Assembly (NCBI RefSeq): GCF_014205255.1
Contig: NZ_JACHNE010000001.1
Location: 4,650,001-4,714,000, forward strand
Direction: 5' to 3'
Source of the DNA: Streptomyces caelestis
GTDB taxonomy: Bacteria > Actinomycetota > Actinomycetes > Streptomycetales > Streptomycetaceae
Length of the DNA: 64,000 bases
This document shows positions 49,291 to 58,092 of the stretch, piece after piece. How positions within the stretch are numbered: position 1 is the stretch's first letter; every line of letters starts with the position of its first letter. Below the pieces are notes generated by a model. That model did not search any database, was not told the origin of the DNA, and saw only the letters and a list, made by a program, of their open reading frames with translations. A program made the position numbers and the translations under genes.

Positions 49291-51771
49291 TCAGGAGAGC
49301 TTGATCAGGGTGTAGTCGTCGCAGTAGCCGGCCGAGGAGCCCGTGTCCTTGTAGCAGTAGACCGCGGCCGAGGTGTTGGTGCTGCCGGTGGTGAAGAAGA
49401 TCGGCTGCTGGGCGTAGGCGGTGCTGGAGGTGCGCAGGTAGGTCTCGGTGCCGCCGAAGCTCTTCACACCGACGGCGACCTGCTCACTTCCGTTCGCGAC
49501 CTTGGCCCAGCCGGCCAGCAGGTAGGTGCTGCCCGCGGTGAGGCCGGTGGCGGACTGCTCGACACCGCTGACGGCGGCGCCGGTCTGCAGGGAGTAGGTT
49601 CCGGTGCGGGCGTTGGACGCGACCACGTTGGACTGCGCGCCGCTGCCGCTGCGGGTCCAGGGACTCAGGGAGCCGGTCTCGAAGCCCGCGTTGGTCAGGG
49701 CGTTGGCGGGGGCGGAGATCCGTTCCACCGCGAGGTCGTCGCAGTTGCCGGTGCCGGTGCCGCCGGTGTTCTTCCAGCAGTAGACCAGGGCCGAGGTGTT
49801 GGTGCTGCCCGTGGTGAACAGCACCGCGGTCTGGGAGTACGACGTCGTGGCCACGTTGGTGAACGTCTCCGTGCCGCCGTAGTTCTTGACGCCGATGGCG
49901 AGGGTCTCCCCGGCGTTCGCCACCTTGGCCCAACCGGTCAGCAGGTAGGTGGTGTTCGGGCTGAGGCCGGTGATGCTCTGGTTGGCGCCGCTGCCGCTCG
50001 CCTGGGTGGTGAGGGCGAATCCGCCGGTGCGGGCGCCCGAGGAGGTGACGGAGGGGGCGGCGCCGCTGTTGGTCCAGGGGCTCATCGTGCCGGTCTCGAA
50101 GCCGGCGTTGGAGACGAGGTTGCCGCCGGTGCCGTTGTAGGCGCCGATGTTGGGCGCTGCCGTCGCGGAGACCGTGTTGCCGAAGGCGTCCTTGCCGCCG
50201 TTGCCGCTGATGACCGCTCCGGCCCGGATCACGGGGGAGGAGGGGTGGACCTGGTAGGCGTCGGTGCCGGTGAACGTGGAGGAGGTGTTCGTGTTGCCCG
50301 GGTTGCGGAACTCGGGGTCGGTGACGACCTTCGCCGAGTCGGCCGGCTCGGACGACGGGTGGGTGCCGTAGAAGAGGTTGTTGGAGTAGACGGATCCGGC
50401 GCTGGTGGTGAAGTAGCCACCGGTGCCGTAGTTGAACACCGCGTTGTTGCGGAAGGACAGGGTCCCGGTGATGCTGGTGCCCCGGCGCGAGTACAGGATC
50501 GGCGTGTTCAGCCCGCTCTTGTTGACGTAGATGCTGTTGTTGTAGATCTGCGGGACGGCGACCGGACTGCCGCTCTTGTTGGGGACGTTGCCGACGAGGT
50601 GGAAGACGCCCGTGCCGTGGGTCGGGGTGCCCGCGGCGGGGCAGCCGGCGTTGGTGCCGTCGTTCTCGCTGATGTTGTAGCGGATCACGGTGCCGTCACT
50701 GGGGACGGTCGAGGTGGGCTCGTTGGCGATCGAGAAGGGCGGCATGATCAGCATGAAGCCGCCGATGTTCTGGTGGCTGTAGTTGTACTGGAACGTGGTG
50801 TTGTGGTTGCCCCAGTCGACGTCGAAGCCGGTGCCGTCGGCGCCGTCGACGTGGCAGTACACCTCGTTGTTCTGGACCACGGTGTCGTTGCTGCCGGACA
50901 TCCAGATGCCCGCCGAGGCCCTGTTGCAGTACTGCCCGGAGGGCGGGCAGTCCTCCTTCGCGCCGCCGTAGCCGGCCTTGTTGTTCTCGATGAGGGCGCC
51001 GTCGTTCTTGACGACCAGGATGTCGTCGGCGCCGCTGTAGGTGATCGTGTTGCCGCGGATGACCGTGCCCGTGGTCTGGCCGGTGCCCTGACCGTCCCCG
51101 TCCGGGGTGACAGCGACGGCGATGCGGTCGACGTGGTCGAAGGTGTTGTTCTCGACCACCACGTCGTCCCAGGTGGAGACGGGGGTGGTGTGGTCGGTCT
51201 GGACGCCGACGCCCGCGTTGGTGGCGTACCAGCCGCCCGAGTAGCCGCTGATGTGGTGGATGTTCATGTCGTGCACCCGGATGTGGCGCAGGACGCCGCC
51301 CGAGCTGTTCTCGGCGAGGACGCCGGAGCGGTACGCGGGCGAGGACGCCGCGTTGGTGAGCTCCAGGCCGCCGATCTCCCAGTACTGCTGGTTGAGCAGG
51401 TGGATGACCGGGCCCGTGGCGCCGTTCGCGTTGATGACCGGCTTGGCGCCGGTGCCGTAGGAGCCCATGGTGACGGGGCTGCCGGAGGCGCCCGAGCCTT
51501 GCGGGGTGAGCTGGCCGGTGCAGGTGGTGCCGGCGGCGAAGAGGATGCTGTCTCCCGCGCCGAAGGTGGTGTTGTTGACGCTGGTGACGGTGTTCCAGGG
51601 GCTGGACTGGGTGCCGTTGCCGTTGGTCGCGGCCGAGCAGTCGACGTAGTGGGCACTGCCCGCCGCCATGGCGGCGGGGGCCGGGAGGAGGAGAGCGCCC
51701 GCCAGCGTGGCGAGCAGGGTGAGGACGCGGGAGGCCCTGAGGCCCGGACGGTCCGATCTGCGACGCTTCAT
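49291..51771 (-). CDS. Secreted parallel beta-helix protein with two C-terminal CBM-like domains
   Basis: 826 residues. A signal peptide (VLTLLATLAGALLLPAPAAM) is followed by about 530 residues of right-handed beta-helix with repeated NN/GN turns (VVVENNTFDHVD, VIRGNTITYSGAD, VVQNNEVYCHVDG). Two tandem sandwich domains follow, each starting NAGFETGxxSPWTxSG and ending in a CDD-containing strand, typical of carbohydrate-binding modules. Likely a pectate-lyase-like or polysaccharide-processing enzyme; no catalytic triad assigned. The GH43-like gene and sugar importer upstream suggest it releases the imported sugars. Confidence 0.82.
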   Translation of the reverse strand: MKRRRSDRPGLRASRVLTLLATLAGALLLPAPAAMAAGSAHYVDCSAATNGNGTQSSPWNTVTSVNNTTFGAGDSILFAAGTTCTGQLTPQGSGASGSPVTMGSYGTGAKPVINANGATGPVIHLLNQQYWEIGGLELTNAASSPAYRSGVLAENSSGGVLRHIRVHDMNIHHISGYSGGWYATNAGVGVQTDHTTPVSTWDDVVVENNTFDHVDRIAVAVTPDGDGQGTGQTTGTVIRGNTITYSGADDILVVKNDGALIENNKAGYGGAKEDCPPSGQYCNRASAGIWMSGSNDTVVQNNEVYCHVDGADGTGFDVDWGNHNTTFQYNYSHQNIGGFMLIMPPFSIANEPTSTVPSDGTVIRYNISENDGTNAGCPAAGTPTHGTGVFHLVGNVPNKSGSPVAVPQIYNNSIYVNKSGLNTPILYSRRGTSITGTLSFRNNAVFNYGTGGYFTTSAGSVYSNNLFYGTHPSSEPADSAKVVTDPEFRNPGNTNTSSTFTGTDAYQVHPSSPVIRAGAVISGNGGKDAFGNTVSATAAPNIGAYNGTGGNLVSNAGFETGTMSPWTNSGAAPSVTSSGARTGGFALTTQASGSGANQSITGLSPNTTYLLTGWAKVANAGETLAIGVKNYGGTETFTNVATTSYSQTAVLFTTGSTNTSALVYCWKNTGGTGTGNCDDLAVERISAPANALTNAGFETGSLSPWTRSGSGAQSNVVASNARTGTYSLQTGAAVSGVEQSATGLTAGSTYLLAGWAKVANGSEQVAVGVKSFGGTETYLRTSSTAYAQQPIFFTTGSTNTSAAVYCYKDTGSSAGYCDDYTLIKLS

Positions 51772-51892
51772 TGCGACGCTCCTTGCTGGGTGAATGTGTT
51801 CTCCGCGCCGCGGGATGCGACGTGGGGCTTCCTGCACCGGGCGGGTCGGCCGAAGCGGGCACGTCCGGAATCTGTGGCTGGGGCGGGGGGCC

Positions 51893-52750
51893 TCAGCACG
51901 GCGGGATGGAGGGCGGGAGCGGCGTTTCGAGGACGGAGGCGTGGCGCATGCCCGGCGGCAGCGCCAGGGAGACGGGCTCCCAGTCCACGCCGTCCTTGCT
52001 GCGAGCCGCCCCGTATCGCCCTTCGAGGTAGTGGTCGAAGATCATGACCAGCTCGCCCCCGCGCCGGAAGATCGACGGCCCCTCCACCACCGAGGGGGTG
52101 ACCGGTCCGGTGCCGGCGGCGTACGGACCGCCGGGGGTCTCGAAGGCGGTCAGGTGGATGTCCTTGTGCGCGGTGGCGAGGTCGTTGGTGCCTCGCTCGT
52201 CCTTGAAGGCCATGAGGAACCCGCCGTCGTCCAGCTGCCGCACGGTGGCGTCGATGACCGAGTGACCGGGGTCGAAGAAGACGTCGGGGGCCGAGAACGT
52301 GCTGAAGTCCTCGGTAGTGCAGTGCCAGATGCGGTGGTCCTGGCCGACATGTTCGTAGTCGCGGCCCTCGGGCGTGCTCCCGGACTCGACGACCGACGAC
52401 CAGATGAGGTGGTACAGCCCGGTCCCGCGGTCCAGGAAGAACTCCGGGGCCCAGGCGTTGTGAGCTCCGTCCACCTCGGTCATGACCGGGAGGAGTTCCT
52501 GGTCCGACCAGGTGAGCAGGTCGGCCGAGGTGGCGTGGATGATGCAGGGGCTCGTCCAGCCGTCGGTGGCCAGCAGATGGAACAGGCCGTCGGGGCCCAC
52601 CCCGATGAACGGATCCCGCAGTCTGCCGGTGCCGACCGTGCCCCGTAGGACGGGTCGGCCGCCGTTCACGACCGAGAATTCCTCACCATCGTGGCTGTAG
52701 GCGAGGTGGAGCGCCTCGTCGGTGTCGGTGAAGTATGAGACCACGTACAT
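51893..52750 (-). CDS. GH43-like five-bladed beta-propeller glycosidase
   Basis: 285 residues without a signal peptide, so cytoplasmic if the start is right. Propeller blades are visible in LRDPFIGVGPDGLFHLLATD, AWAPEFFLDRGTGLYHLIWS, DATVRQLDDGGFLMAFKDER and VEGPSIFRRGGELVMIFDHY. The Asp in RDPF and Glu in EGPS occupy places used for catalysis in GH43/GH117-type arabinosidases. It probably trims an imported oligosaccharide. Located between the beta-helix protein and the ABC importer genes, same strand. Confidence 0.75.
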   Translation of the reverse strand: MYVVSYFTDTDEALHLAYSHDGEEFSVVNGGRPVLRGTVGTGRLRDPFIGVGPDGLFHLLATDGWTSPCIIHATSADLLTWSDQELLPVMTEVDGAHNAWAPEFFLDRGTGLYHLIWSSVVESGSTPEGRDYEHVGQDHRIWHCTTEDFSTFSAPDVFFDPGHSVIDATVRQLDDGGFLMAFKDERGTNDLATAHKDIHLTAFETPGGPYAAGTGPVTPSVVEGPSIFRRGGELVMIFDHYLEGRYGAARSKDGVDWEPVSLALPPGMRHASVLETPLPPSIPPC

Positions 52751-52865
52751 CGGTGGATGGTCCTTCCGGGATGTTCGGGACGGCGGGGATGCCGGCTGTC
52801 GGGGCATCGGGGTGCCCTGGACGGTGGCGGTGTTCGTGTTCAGGCCTCGGCGGCCGGGCCGGGCT

Positions 52866-53702
52866 CTACGACTTGACGGCGCCGGCCGACATCCCGGCGA
52901 CCACGTGCCGCTGCAGGAATACGAAGATCAGCAGCAGCGGGAGCACGCCGAGCAGGGCGGCCGGGAACAGGGTCGTCGGCTGCACGGTGTGCGGGTCGAT
53001 GAAGGAGTAGGCGTTCACCATGACGGTGCGTTTGTCGGGGTCCTGCAGGAAGACCAGCGGAACCAGCAGGTCGTTCCAGACCTGGAGGGCGACGAAGGTC
53101 AGCAGCGTGCTGGTGATCGGGCGCAGCAGCGGCAGGATGATGGTGAAGAAGGTACGGAGGGCTCCGCAGCCGTCCAGGGCGGCGGCCTCCTCCAGGTCCA
53201 CGGGGATCGAGCGGACGAAGCTGGTGTAGAAGAACACGGCGACCGGCAGGTTGATGGCCGTGTAGATGATGACCACGCCCGCGTAGCTGTCGAGCAGGTT
53301 CAGGTCCCGCATCAGCAGGTACAGCGGCGCCACCACCACGAAGATCGGTACCGAGGTGCCCAGGATGAACAGCCGGTACACCCAGGTCGACCAGTTCTGG
53401 GTGATGCGGGCCAGCGGGTAGCTGGCCAGGGAGCCGATGACGGTGATGCTGAGACACGACAGACCCGTGATGAGCAGTGTGTTCAGCGCGCTGCGCCCGT
53501 AGTGGATCTGTCCGAAGGCCTCGGTGAAGTTGTGCAGGGTCAGAGAGTGCGGGAAGCCCAGCGGGGACCTGGCCACGTCCGCCGCGGTGCGCAGCGAGGT
53601 CACGACGGTGAAGAGGAACGGCAGGACGAAGGTCAGCGTGCCGAGGCACAACAGCACCGTGCCGAGGGTGCCGGAGGTCCGGCGCCAGAGGGTGGAGATC
53701 AT
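52866..53702 (-). CDS. Carbohydrate ABC transporter permease (MalG type)
   Basis: 278 residues, six helices. The cytoplasmic EAA loop is VDLEEAAALDGCGALRTFFT, which docks the ATPase. N-terminal LGTVLLCLGTLTFVLPFLFT and C-terminal LLIFVFLQRHVVAGMSAGAV are family-typical. It pairs with the permease immediately upstream (12-base spacing). No ATPase gene lies here, so it probably uses a shared MsiK-type ATPase elsewhere, as Streptomyces sugar importers do. Confidence 0.92.
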   Translation of the reverse strand: MISTLWRRTSGTLGTVLLCLGTLTFVLPFLFTVVTSLRTAADVARSPLGFPHSLTLHNFTEAFGQIHYGRSALNTLLITGLSCLSITVIGSLASYPLARITQNWSTWVYRLFILGTSVPIFVVVAPLYLLMRDLNLLDSYAGVVIIYTAINLPVAVFFYTSFVRSIPVDLEEAAALDGCGALRTFFTIILPLLRPITSTLLTFVALQVWNDLLVPLVFLQDPDKRTVMVNAYSFIDPHTVQPTTLFPAALLGVLPLLLIFVFLQRHVVAGMSAGAVKS

Positions 53703-53714
53703 GGTTGCCGTCCG

Positions 53715-54587
53715 TCAGATTCGTCGCTCGCGGAGCCGGAGCAGGGAGGAGGTGGCGCTGGACAGGACGACCACGGTCACCAGGAGCAGGACCGAGACCG
53801 CGATGCCGAAGGCGAACTTCCCGCCGCCGAAGACGTTCCGGTAGACGAGCATGGTCAGTGTGTCCGTGGCACCGGCCGGGCCGCCGTTGGTGAGGACGAG
53901 GGGGAACTCGAAGACCTTGAGCGAGCCGATGAGGCTGAGCGTGACGTTCACGGTCAGCGCGGGGGCCAGCATCGGCCACTCCACGCTGCGGAACCGCTGC
54001 CAGCCGCTCGCGCCGTCCACCGCGGCCGCGTCGAGCAGGTCGGTGGGCACGCTCATGTAGCCGGCGAGGAAGATGGCGCAGGAGTAGCCCGCGAACATCC
54101 AGACGTTGACGGCGGCGACCGCGTACAGGGCGGTGGAGGTGTCCCCGAGCCAGACGTGTTGCAGCGAGTCGAGCCCCAACACGCCGAGCAGCGCGTTGAT
54201 GCCGCCCTCCGGGGCGAACAGGTACGACCAGATGAAGGCCGCCATCACCGGGGAGACGAGTGTGGGGGTCAGCAGCACCACGCTGAGCGTCTTGCGCACC
54301 TTGGGACGGCGGAAGAGCAGGCTCGCGAAGAGCAGCCCGAGGCCGTTCTGCGCGACCACGACGACCGCCGCGTACAGCACGGTGTGCCACAGGGCCGCGG
54401 TGACCTTCGGGTCGTCGGCCATGGCACGGTACTGCTCCGTGCCGACGAAGTTGGCGATCGGTCCGCCGAGGCTGTCGGTCATGCTCAGATAGACGCCGCG
54501 GGCCAGCGGATACAGCATGAACGCGCCGTATATGACGATCGCCGGAAGCAGGAAGGCGGCCATGGTGGCACGCCGTCGGTGGAACAC
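53715..54587 (-). CDS. Carbohydrate ABC transporter permease (MalF type)
   Basis: 290 residues from a GTG with AGGAGG upstream; frames further upstream overlap the spacer and antisense of the binding protein. Six helices with the EAA loop VPTDLLDAAAVDGASGWQRF. It forms the membrane channel with the MalG-type partner. The gene follows the solute-binding protein by 88 bases. Confidence 0.92.
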   Translation of the reverse strand: MFHRRRATMAAFLLPAIVIYGAFMLYPLARGVYLSMTDSLGGPIANFVGTEQYRAMADDPKVTAALWHTVLYAAVVVVAQNGLGLLFASLLFRRPKVRKTLSVVLLTPTLVSPVMAAFIWSYLFAPEGGINALLGVLGLDSLQHVWLGDTSTALYAVAAVNVWMFAGYSCAIFLAGYMSVPTDLLDAAAVDGASGWQRFRSVEWPMLAPALTVNVTLSLIGSLKVFEFPLVLTNGGPAGATDTLTMLVYRNVFGGGKFAFGIAVSVLLLVTVVVLSSATSSLLRLRERRI

Positions 54588-54675
54588 GGGGGTCCTCCTC
54601 TTGCCCGGACGGGCCGCGGTGGGGGCGGTCGGGAGCCGCCGATCGCGCCCACCACGGCTGACCAGGGGTGGCCGG

Positions 54676-55944
54676 TTACTTGGCGGACGCCGCGGTCTGG
54701 ATGTCCTTGAGGGTCCGCGCGGCGGACGCCTTGCCCAGCAGGTAGGCCTGGATCCTGGAGCCGGTCTCGGTCTCGGCGGCCGCGGCGTACCAGGAGTTGG
54801 ACGGGAGGATCCGGTAGCGGCCCTCCTTGAAGGCCGTGGTGAAGGCCGTCGTCTCGGTAGCTTCCGGCGTGGTGCCGTCCGTGAACGGAGACTCCGCGTT
54901 CTCGGCCTCCAGGTACTTGGCGAGGTTCTCGTTCTGCGACCAGAACTTGACGTACTCGCGTGCCGCGTCACCCTGCTGCGACTGAGAGTTGACGCCCCAC
55001 ATCGTGCCGGAGAAGAGCATTCCGTTCGGCTTGGTGCCCTCGGCGCCGCCCGGCCAGGGAGCGAAGGAGACCGGGAACCCGGCCTTCTTGATGTTGGAGA
55101 CCTGCCATGCGCCCTGGTACCAGAAGGCACTCTTGCCGGCGCTGAAGTCCTGCGGGCCCTGCGACCACTCGTCGGTGCCGATCTCGTTCTTCCAGTTGAC
55201 GTACCCCTTGTCCTCCAGGGTCTTCAACTGTTCCAGCGACGTCTTCCAGTCGGGATTGAACGACGCCTTGCCGTCGAGGAAGTCGGCGTCCCACTGCTTG
55301 TTCTTCTGGTAGACGGTGGTCGAACCGCTCGCCTGGAAGACGGAACTGCCGGTCCAGCCGCTCTTGTCGGGCAGCGCGATGGGGTCGATGCCGGCCTTCT
55401 TGACCTTGGCGAGGTCCGCGAGGAACGTCGGCCAGTCGGCGGGGACTTCGGTGATGCCCGCCTTCTTCAGCAGGTCCATGTTGGCGTACAGGCCGATGCC
55501 GATCAGCTCCATCGGCATCGCGAGGGTCTTGCCGTCGGCCTGCGCGAAGGGCTTGGCGTCCGGGGCTATTCTGCTCGCCCACGACTCCCCGGACAGGTCG
55601 GCGAGGTAGCCGGAGGCGCCCCACTTCTTCATCTTGTCCGTGTCGACCATGATCACGTCGCCGGCCTTGCCGCCGAGCAGCTCCGGCTGGAGCTTTTGGA
55701 CGTAGGTGTCGTTCGCGGTGATGTACTCGAAGTCGATCTTGATGTTCGGGTGGGCTTTCTCGAACGCCTTGTTGATCTCGGCGACGTTGGCGGGCTCCGC
55801 GCCGCCGCCCTTCCACGCCTGGACGTGGATGGTCACCTTGCCGTCCTTGGAGGCACCGGCCGACCCGCCTCCGCACGCGGCCAGCGACATCGCCATGGCG
55901 GCAACCGTGGTGGCGACCGCAAGACGTCTCCCAGAGCGCTTCAT
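54676..55944 (-). CDS. Sugar-binding lipoprotein of an ABC importer
   Basis: 422 residues. Lipobox LAACGGG after a hydrophobic signal; mature family-1 solute-binding fold (VTIHVQAWKGGGAEPANVAE, VQKLQPELLGGKAGDVIMVD, FSAGKSAFWYQGAWQVSNI). It captures an oligosaccharide outside and delivers it to the permeases. Start ATG with GAGGTG upstream. First gene of the importer operon, divergent from the LacI regulator. Confidence 0.93.
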   Translation of the reverse strand: MKRSGRRLAVATTVAAMAMSLAACGGGSAGASKDGKVTIHVQAWKGGGAEPANVAEINKAFEKAHPNIKIDFEYITANDTYVQKLQPELLGGKAGDVIMVDTDKMKKWGASGYLADLSGESWASRIAPDAKPFAQADGKTLAMPMELIGIGLYANMDLLKKAGITEVPADWPTFLADLAKVKKAGIDPIALPDKSGWTGSSVFQASGSTTVYQKNKQWDADFLDGKASFNPDWKTSLEQLKTLEDKGYVNWKNEIGTDEWSQGPQDFSAGKSAFWYQGAWQVSNIKKAGFPVSFAPWPGGAEGTKPNGMLFSGTMWGVNSQSQQGDAAREYVKFWSQNENLAKYLEAENAESPFTDGTTPEATETTAFTTAFKEGRYRILPSNSWYAAAAETETGSRIQAYLLGKASAARTLKDIQTAASAK

Positions 55945-56440
55945 TGCACACCTCACCCATCGTCGGTACGGACCGACTTGTCATCTCTGAAGGGGTTTGA
56001 ACGGGCTGGTCGGTTTCCGTGTCGGGGAAGTGATGACACATGTGGAAAGGGACCGGTCGACCCGATTTTGCGGCGATCGTTCATGCCGATTGCGGGGACT
56101 GTAACGCAAAACTTAACCGACATCTATACGTAACTTTCCGTGGCCGATTGGCTCGGTTGGCGTGGTCGTGATCCCTGGGGCGGCAGGCTAAATGCCCAGT
56201 TAAGGCAGGTATTATCAGGCTTGAGCCAAGCATCAACGGGCGCTTTCGTTGACGCGCCTGCTGCCTTATCGTTACAGTTACCTGCGTGTGTTCATGGGTG
56301 AGGGGAGCGGGATCGCCCCCTTCTGGCTCCACTTAGCGGGCTTCGCGCCGCGGGGCGTGGCACCGAAGGGGTGGCGTCTCGCCGGGGGATTCGACGAGCG
56401 GACCCAGTTCGACCGAAGTCGGCAGACAGAAGGAGTTCGG
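55945..56440. promoter_or_regulatory. Divergent control region of the sugar module
   Basis: 496 bases between the binding-protein start and the LacI start, markedly A/T-richer than the genes around 56090-56280. A TCAACG/CGTTGA dyad (56233-56252) and the palindrome-like GTTAC repeats around 56270 are candidate LacI operators. No gene seen. Confidence 0.5.
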
Positions 56441-57463
56441 GTGGGAGGGCGGGCGACCATCGCGCAGGTGGCCGAGGAGGCCGGCGTCTCCGCGATGACC
56501 GTGTCCAATGTCATCAATGGCAAGCCGGGGGCCTCCGAGGAGACCCGACGCCGTGTCATGGAGGTGGCCGGGCGGCTCGGCTACCGGCCGAACGTCTCGG
56601 CCCGCAACCTCAAGGCCGGCCGTAGTGGGCTCATCGGCCTCATAGCGCTGGACCTGACCAGTCAGTACGGACTGGAGATCCTGCGTGGCGTCGCCGACGA
56701 ACTGGCCAGTGCCGAGCAGGAACTGCTCGTCAACGCCACCTACCACGACGCGGTGCGGGAAAAGGACCGGATCGAGTTCCTGGCACGTGGCCTCGTCGAC
56801 GGCGTGCTCATGATCGCGCCGGTCCTGGAGGACGAGGCGGTCGAACTGCTGCGTCGGCAGAAACTGCCCTGCGTCATCATCGACCCTCGGCGCCTGGATG
56901 TACCGCTGCCCCGGCTGAGCGTCGACAACTACCACGGCATGCGCCAGGGCACGCAGCACCTCATCGACCTGGGCCACACCCGGATCGCCTACCTCCGCGG
57001 TGAGGAGGACCTGGAAAGCACGTCCATCCGCTTCCAGGGCTTCGAGGACGCGATGCGGCTCGCCGGACTGGAGGTCGACGAGCGGCTGGTCGCCTCGTGC
57101 GACTTCTCCTACGCCTGCGGCTTCCGCACCACTGCTCGTCTGATCGACGATCACAGTCCGACGGCGATCGTCGCCGGTGCCGACCTGATGGCCCTCGGCG
57201 CCATCGACGCTGCCCGGGCGCGCGGCCTCAACGTGCCCACCGACTTCTCCGTCGTCGGCTTCGACGACCTCCCGCAGGCGGCGCAGAGCTTCCCCGGCCT
57301 GACCACCGTGCGCCAGCCGCTGCACGACATGGGCCAGAAGGCGGCCCGCGCGCTGCTGTCCGTCATCGAGGGGCAGCGGCTGCTCATGGAGCACATGGAG
57401 GTGGGCACGAAGCTCGTGGTACGCAACTCGACCGCCCCGCCGCCCCGCGACGGCGCGGCGTGA
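56441..57463 (+). CDS. LacI-family transcriptional regulator
   Basis: 340 residues from a GTG with AAGGAG six bases upstream. HTH ATIAQVAEEAGVSAMTVSNV then INGKPGASEETRRRVMEVAG, hinge RPNVSARNLKAGRSGLIGLI, and a periplasmic-binding-protein-like core (FQGFEDAMRLAGLEVDERLV, VGFDDLPQAAQSFPGLTTVR). It represses until the module's sugar binds. Divergent from the importer operon, its probable target. Confidence 0.93.
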   Translation: MGGRATIAQVAEEAGVSAMTVSNVINGKPGASEETRRRVMEVAGRLGYRPNVSARNLKAGRSGLIGLIALDLTSQYGLEILRGVADELASAEQELLVNATYHDAVREKDRIEFLARGLVDGVLMIAPVLEDEAVELLRRQKLPCVIIDPRRLDVPLPRLSVDNYHGMRQGTQHLIDLGHTRIAYLRGEEDLESTSIRFQGFEDAMRLAGLEVDERLVASCDFSYACGFRTTARLIDDHSPTAIVAGADLMALGAIDAARARGLNVPTDFSVVGFDDLPQAAQSFPGLTTVRQPLHDMGQKAARALLSVIEGQRLLMEHMEVGTKLVVRNSTAPPPRDGAA

Positions 57464-57529
57464 CCCGCGCGATGCCGCGCCGGCTCTTCCGGCGCGCCAC
57501 GGGGCGCTGGACCTACGTGGCGGGCCGAG

Positions 57530-57721
57530 CCGGGATGCGGGGGCAGACTCAGGAGAAGCACGCGCTGATTCCGGGCACTCCGACGGCGACCGACAACAGG
57601 AAGTCGCCGCCAGGGTCGACGTGACCGCACGCGAAGGCGCGCCGGAAAGCGGCGGCTCTGCCGGATGAGGCACCGGTGAACCAGACGATCAGTGTTCTGG
57701 CGCGAATCTGGCACGCGACAA
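57530..57721 (+). pseudogene. Integrase C-terminal relic 2
   Basis: The DNA aligns by eye with 47370-47541: RGQTQEKHALIPGTPTATD corresponds to AGQSSEKAALIYRHSDEER, with the tyrosine codon lost and shifts afterwards. The last codons CSGANLARDN and a stop match PSGTDLARGE. It is followed by the hairpin at 57743 and half-site 2. Confidence 0.65.
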
Positions 57722-57742
57722 CTGATCACCAAGCAAAGCAAA

Positions 57743-57769
57743 AAGGCCCGGGTCTCTGACCTGGGCCTT
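57743..57769 (+). terminator. Hairpin of scar 2
   Basis: AAGGCCCGGGTC (57743-57754) pairs with GACCTGGGCCTT (57758-57769), allowing one G-T pair, with AAAAA before it. Confidence 0.75.
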
Positions 57770-57775
57770 CATCAT

Positions 57776-57820
57776 GGAGCGGGTGACGAGAATCGAACTC
57801 GCGCTCTCAGCTTGGGAAGC
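57776..57820 (-). repeat. attR-like tRNA-Gly(CCC) 3' half, copy 2 (best preserved)
   Basis: Minus strand: GCTTCCCAAGCTGAGAGCGC then GAGTTCGATTCTCGTCACCC and GCTCC form the 3' half of the anticodon arm, variable loop, T-arm with GTTCGATTC, and acceptor 3' strand of tRNA-Gly with anticodon CCC. No 5' half (D-arm) follows. This is the crossover core left by site-specific integration into a tRNA-Gly gene. Confidence 0.85.
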
Positions 57821-57910
57821 GACGGCGCTCGACTCGTCCCTATGTCTATGACCTGCGCAGATGGCATTTGCTCGGGCGGTCGTGCGGGTCGGAACGTGCC
57901 GCTGTTGACC

Positions 57911-57947
57911 GTGGTTGTCCGCTCTTACGGGCACGCTATGGGTACGG
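57911..57947. repeat. att-flank repeat, copy 2
   Basis: GTGGTTGTCCGCTCTTACGG and following GCACGCTATGGGTACGG match 48887-48922 (copy 1), 60371-60405 (copy 3) and 36555-36590. They lie a constant distance beyond the tRNA half-sites. They may be arm-type recombinase sites or simply conserved flank. Confidence 0.65.
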
Positions 57948-58092
57948 GGCGCGAAGACTGGTGGGCAGAGTGCGTTCTCGGACGGGCACGGTGTCGGGCC
58001 GAACTCGGTCGGACGTCCAGTCGGGGAACGCTTTCGCGCGTGCACAGAGACTGCTGCCGCGTGGTTGTCAGTGGCCGCCCTAGTGTGCCCGC

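Noticed and set aside
50245..52047. 600-codon frame antisense to the beta-helix gene
   Set aside because: Val/Asp/Gly/Arg repeats mirror the repeats of the beta-helix gene; no start signal or family.
52722..54710. 662-codon open frame antisense to the sugar permease genes
   Set aside because: It lies opposite clearly identified permeases and is rich in Gly/Arg/Glu/His with no domain, as expected for shadow frames in high-GC DNA.
57776..57820. A functional tRNA-Gly gene at one of the three half-sites
   Set aside because: Only the 3' half is present; sequence beyond the anticodon loop cannot form a D-arm or acceptor 5' strand in any copy.
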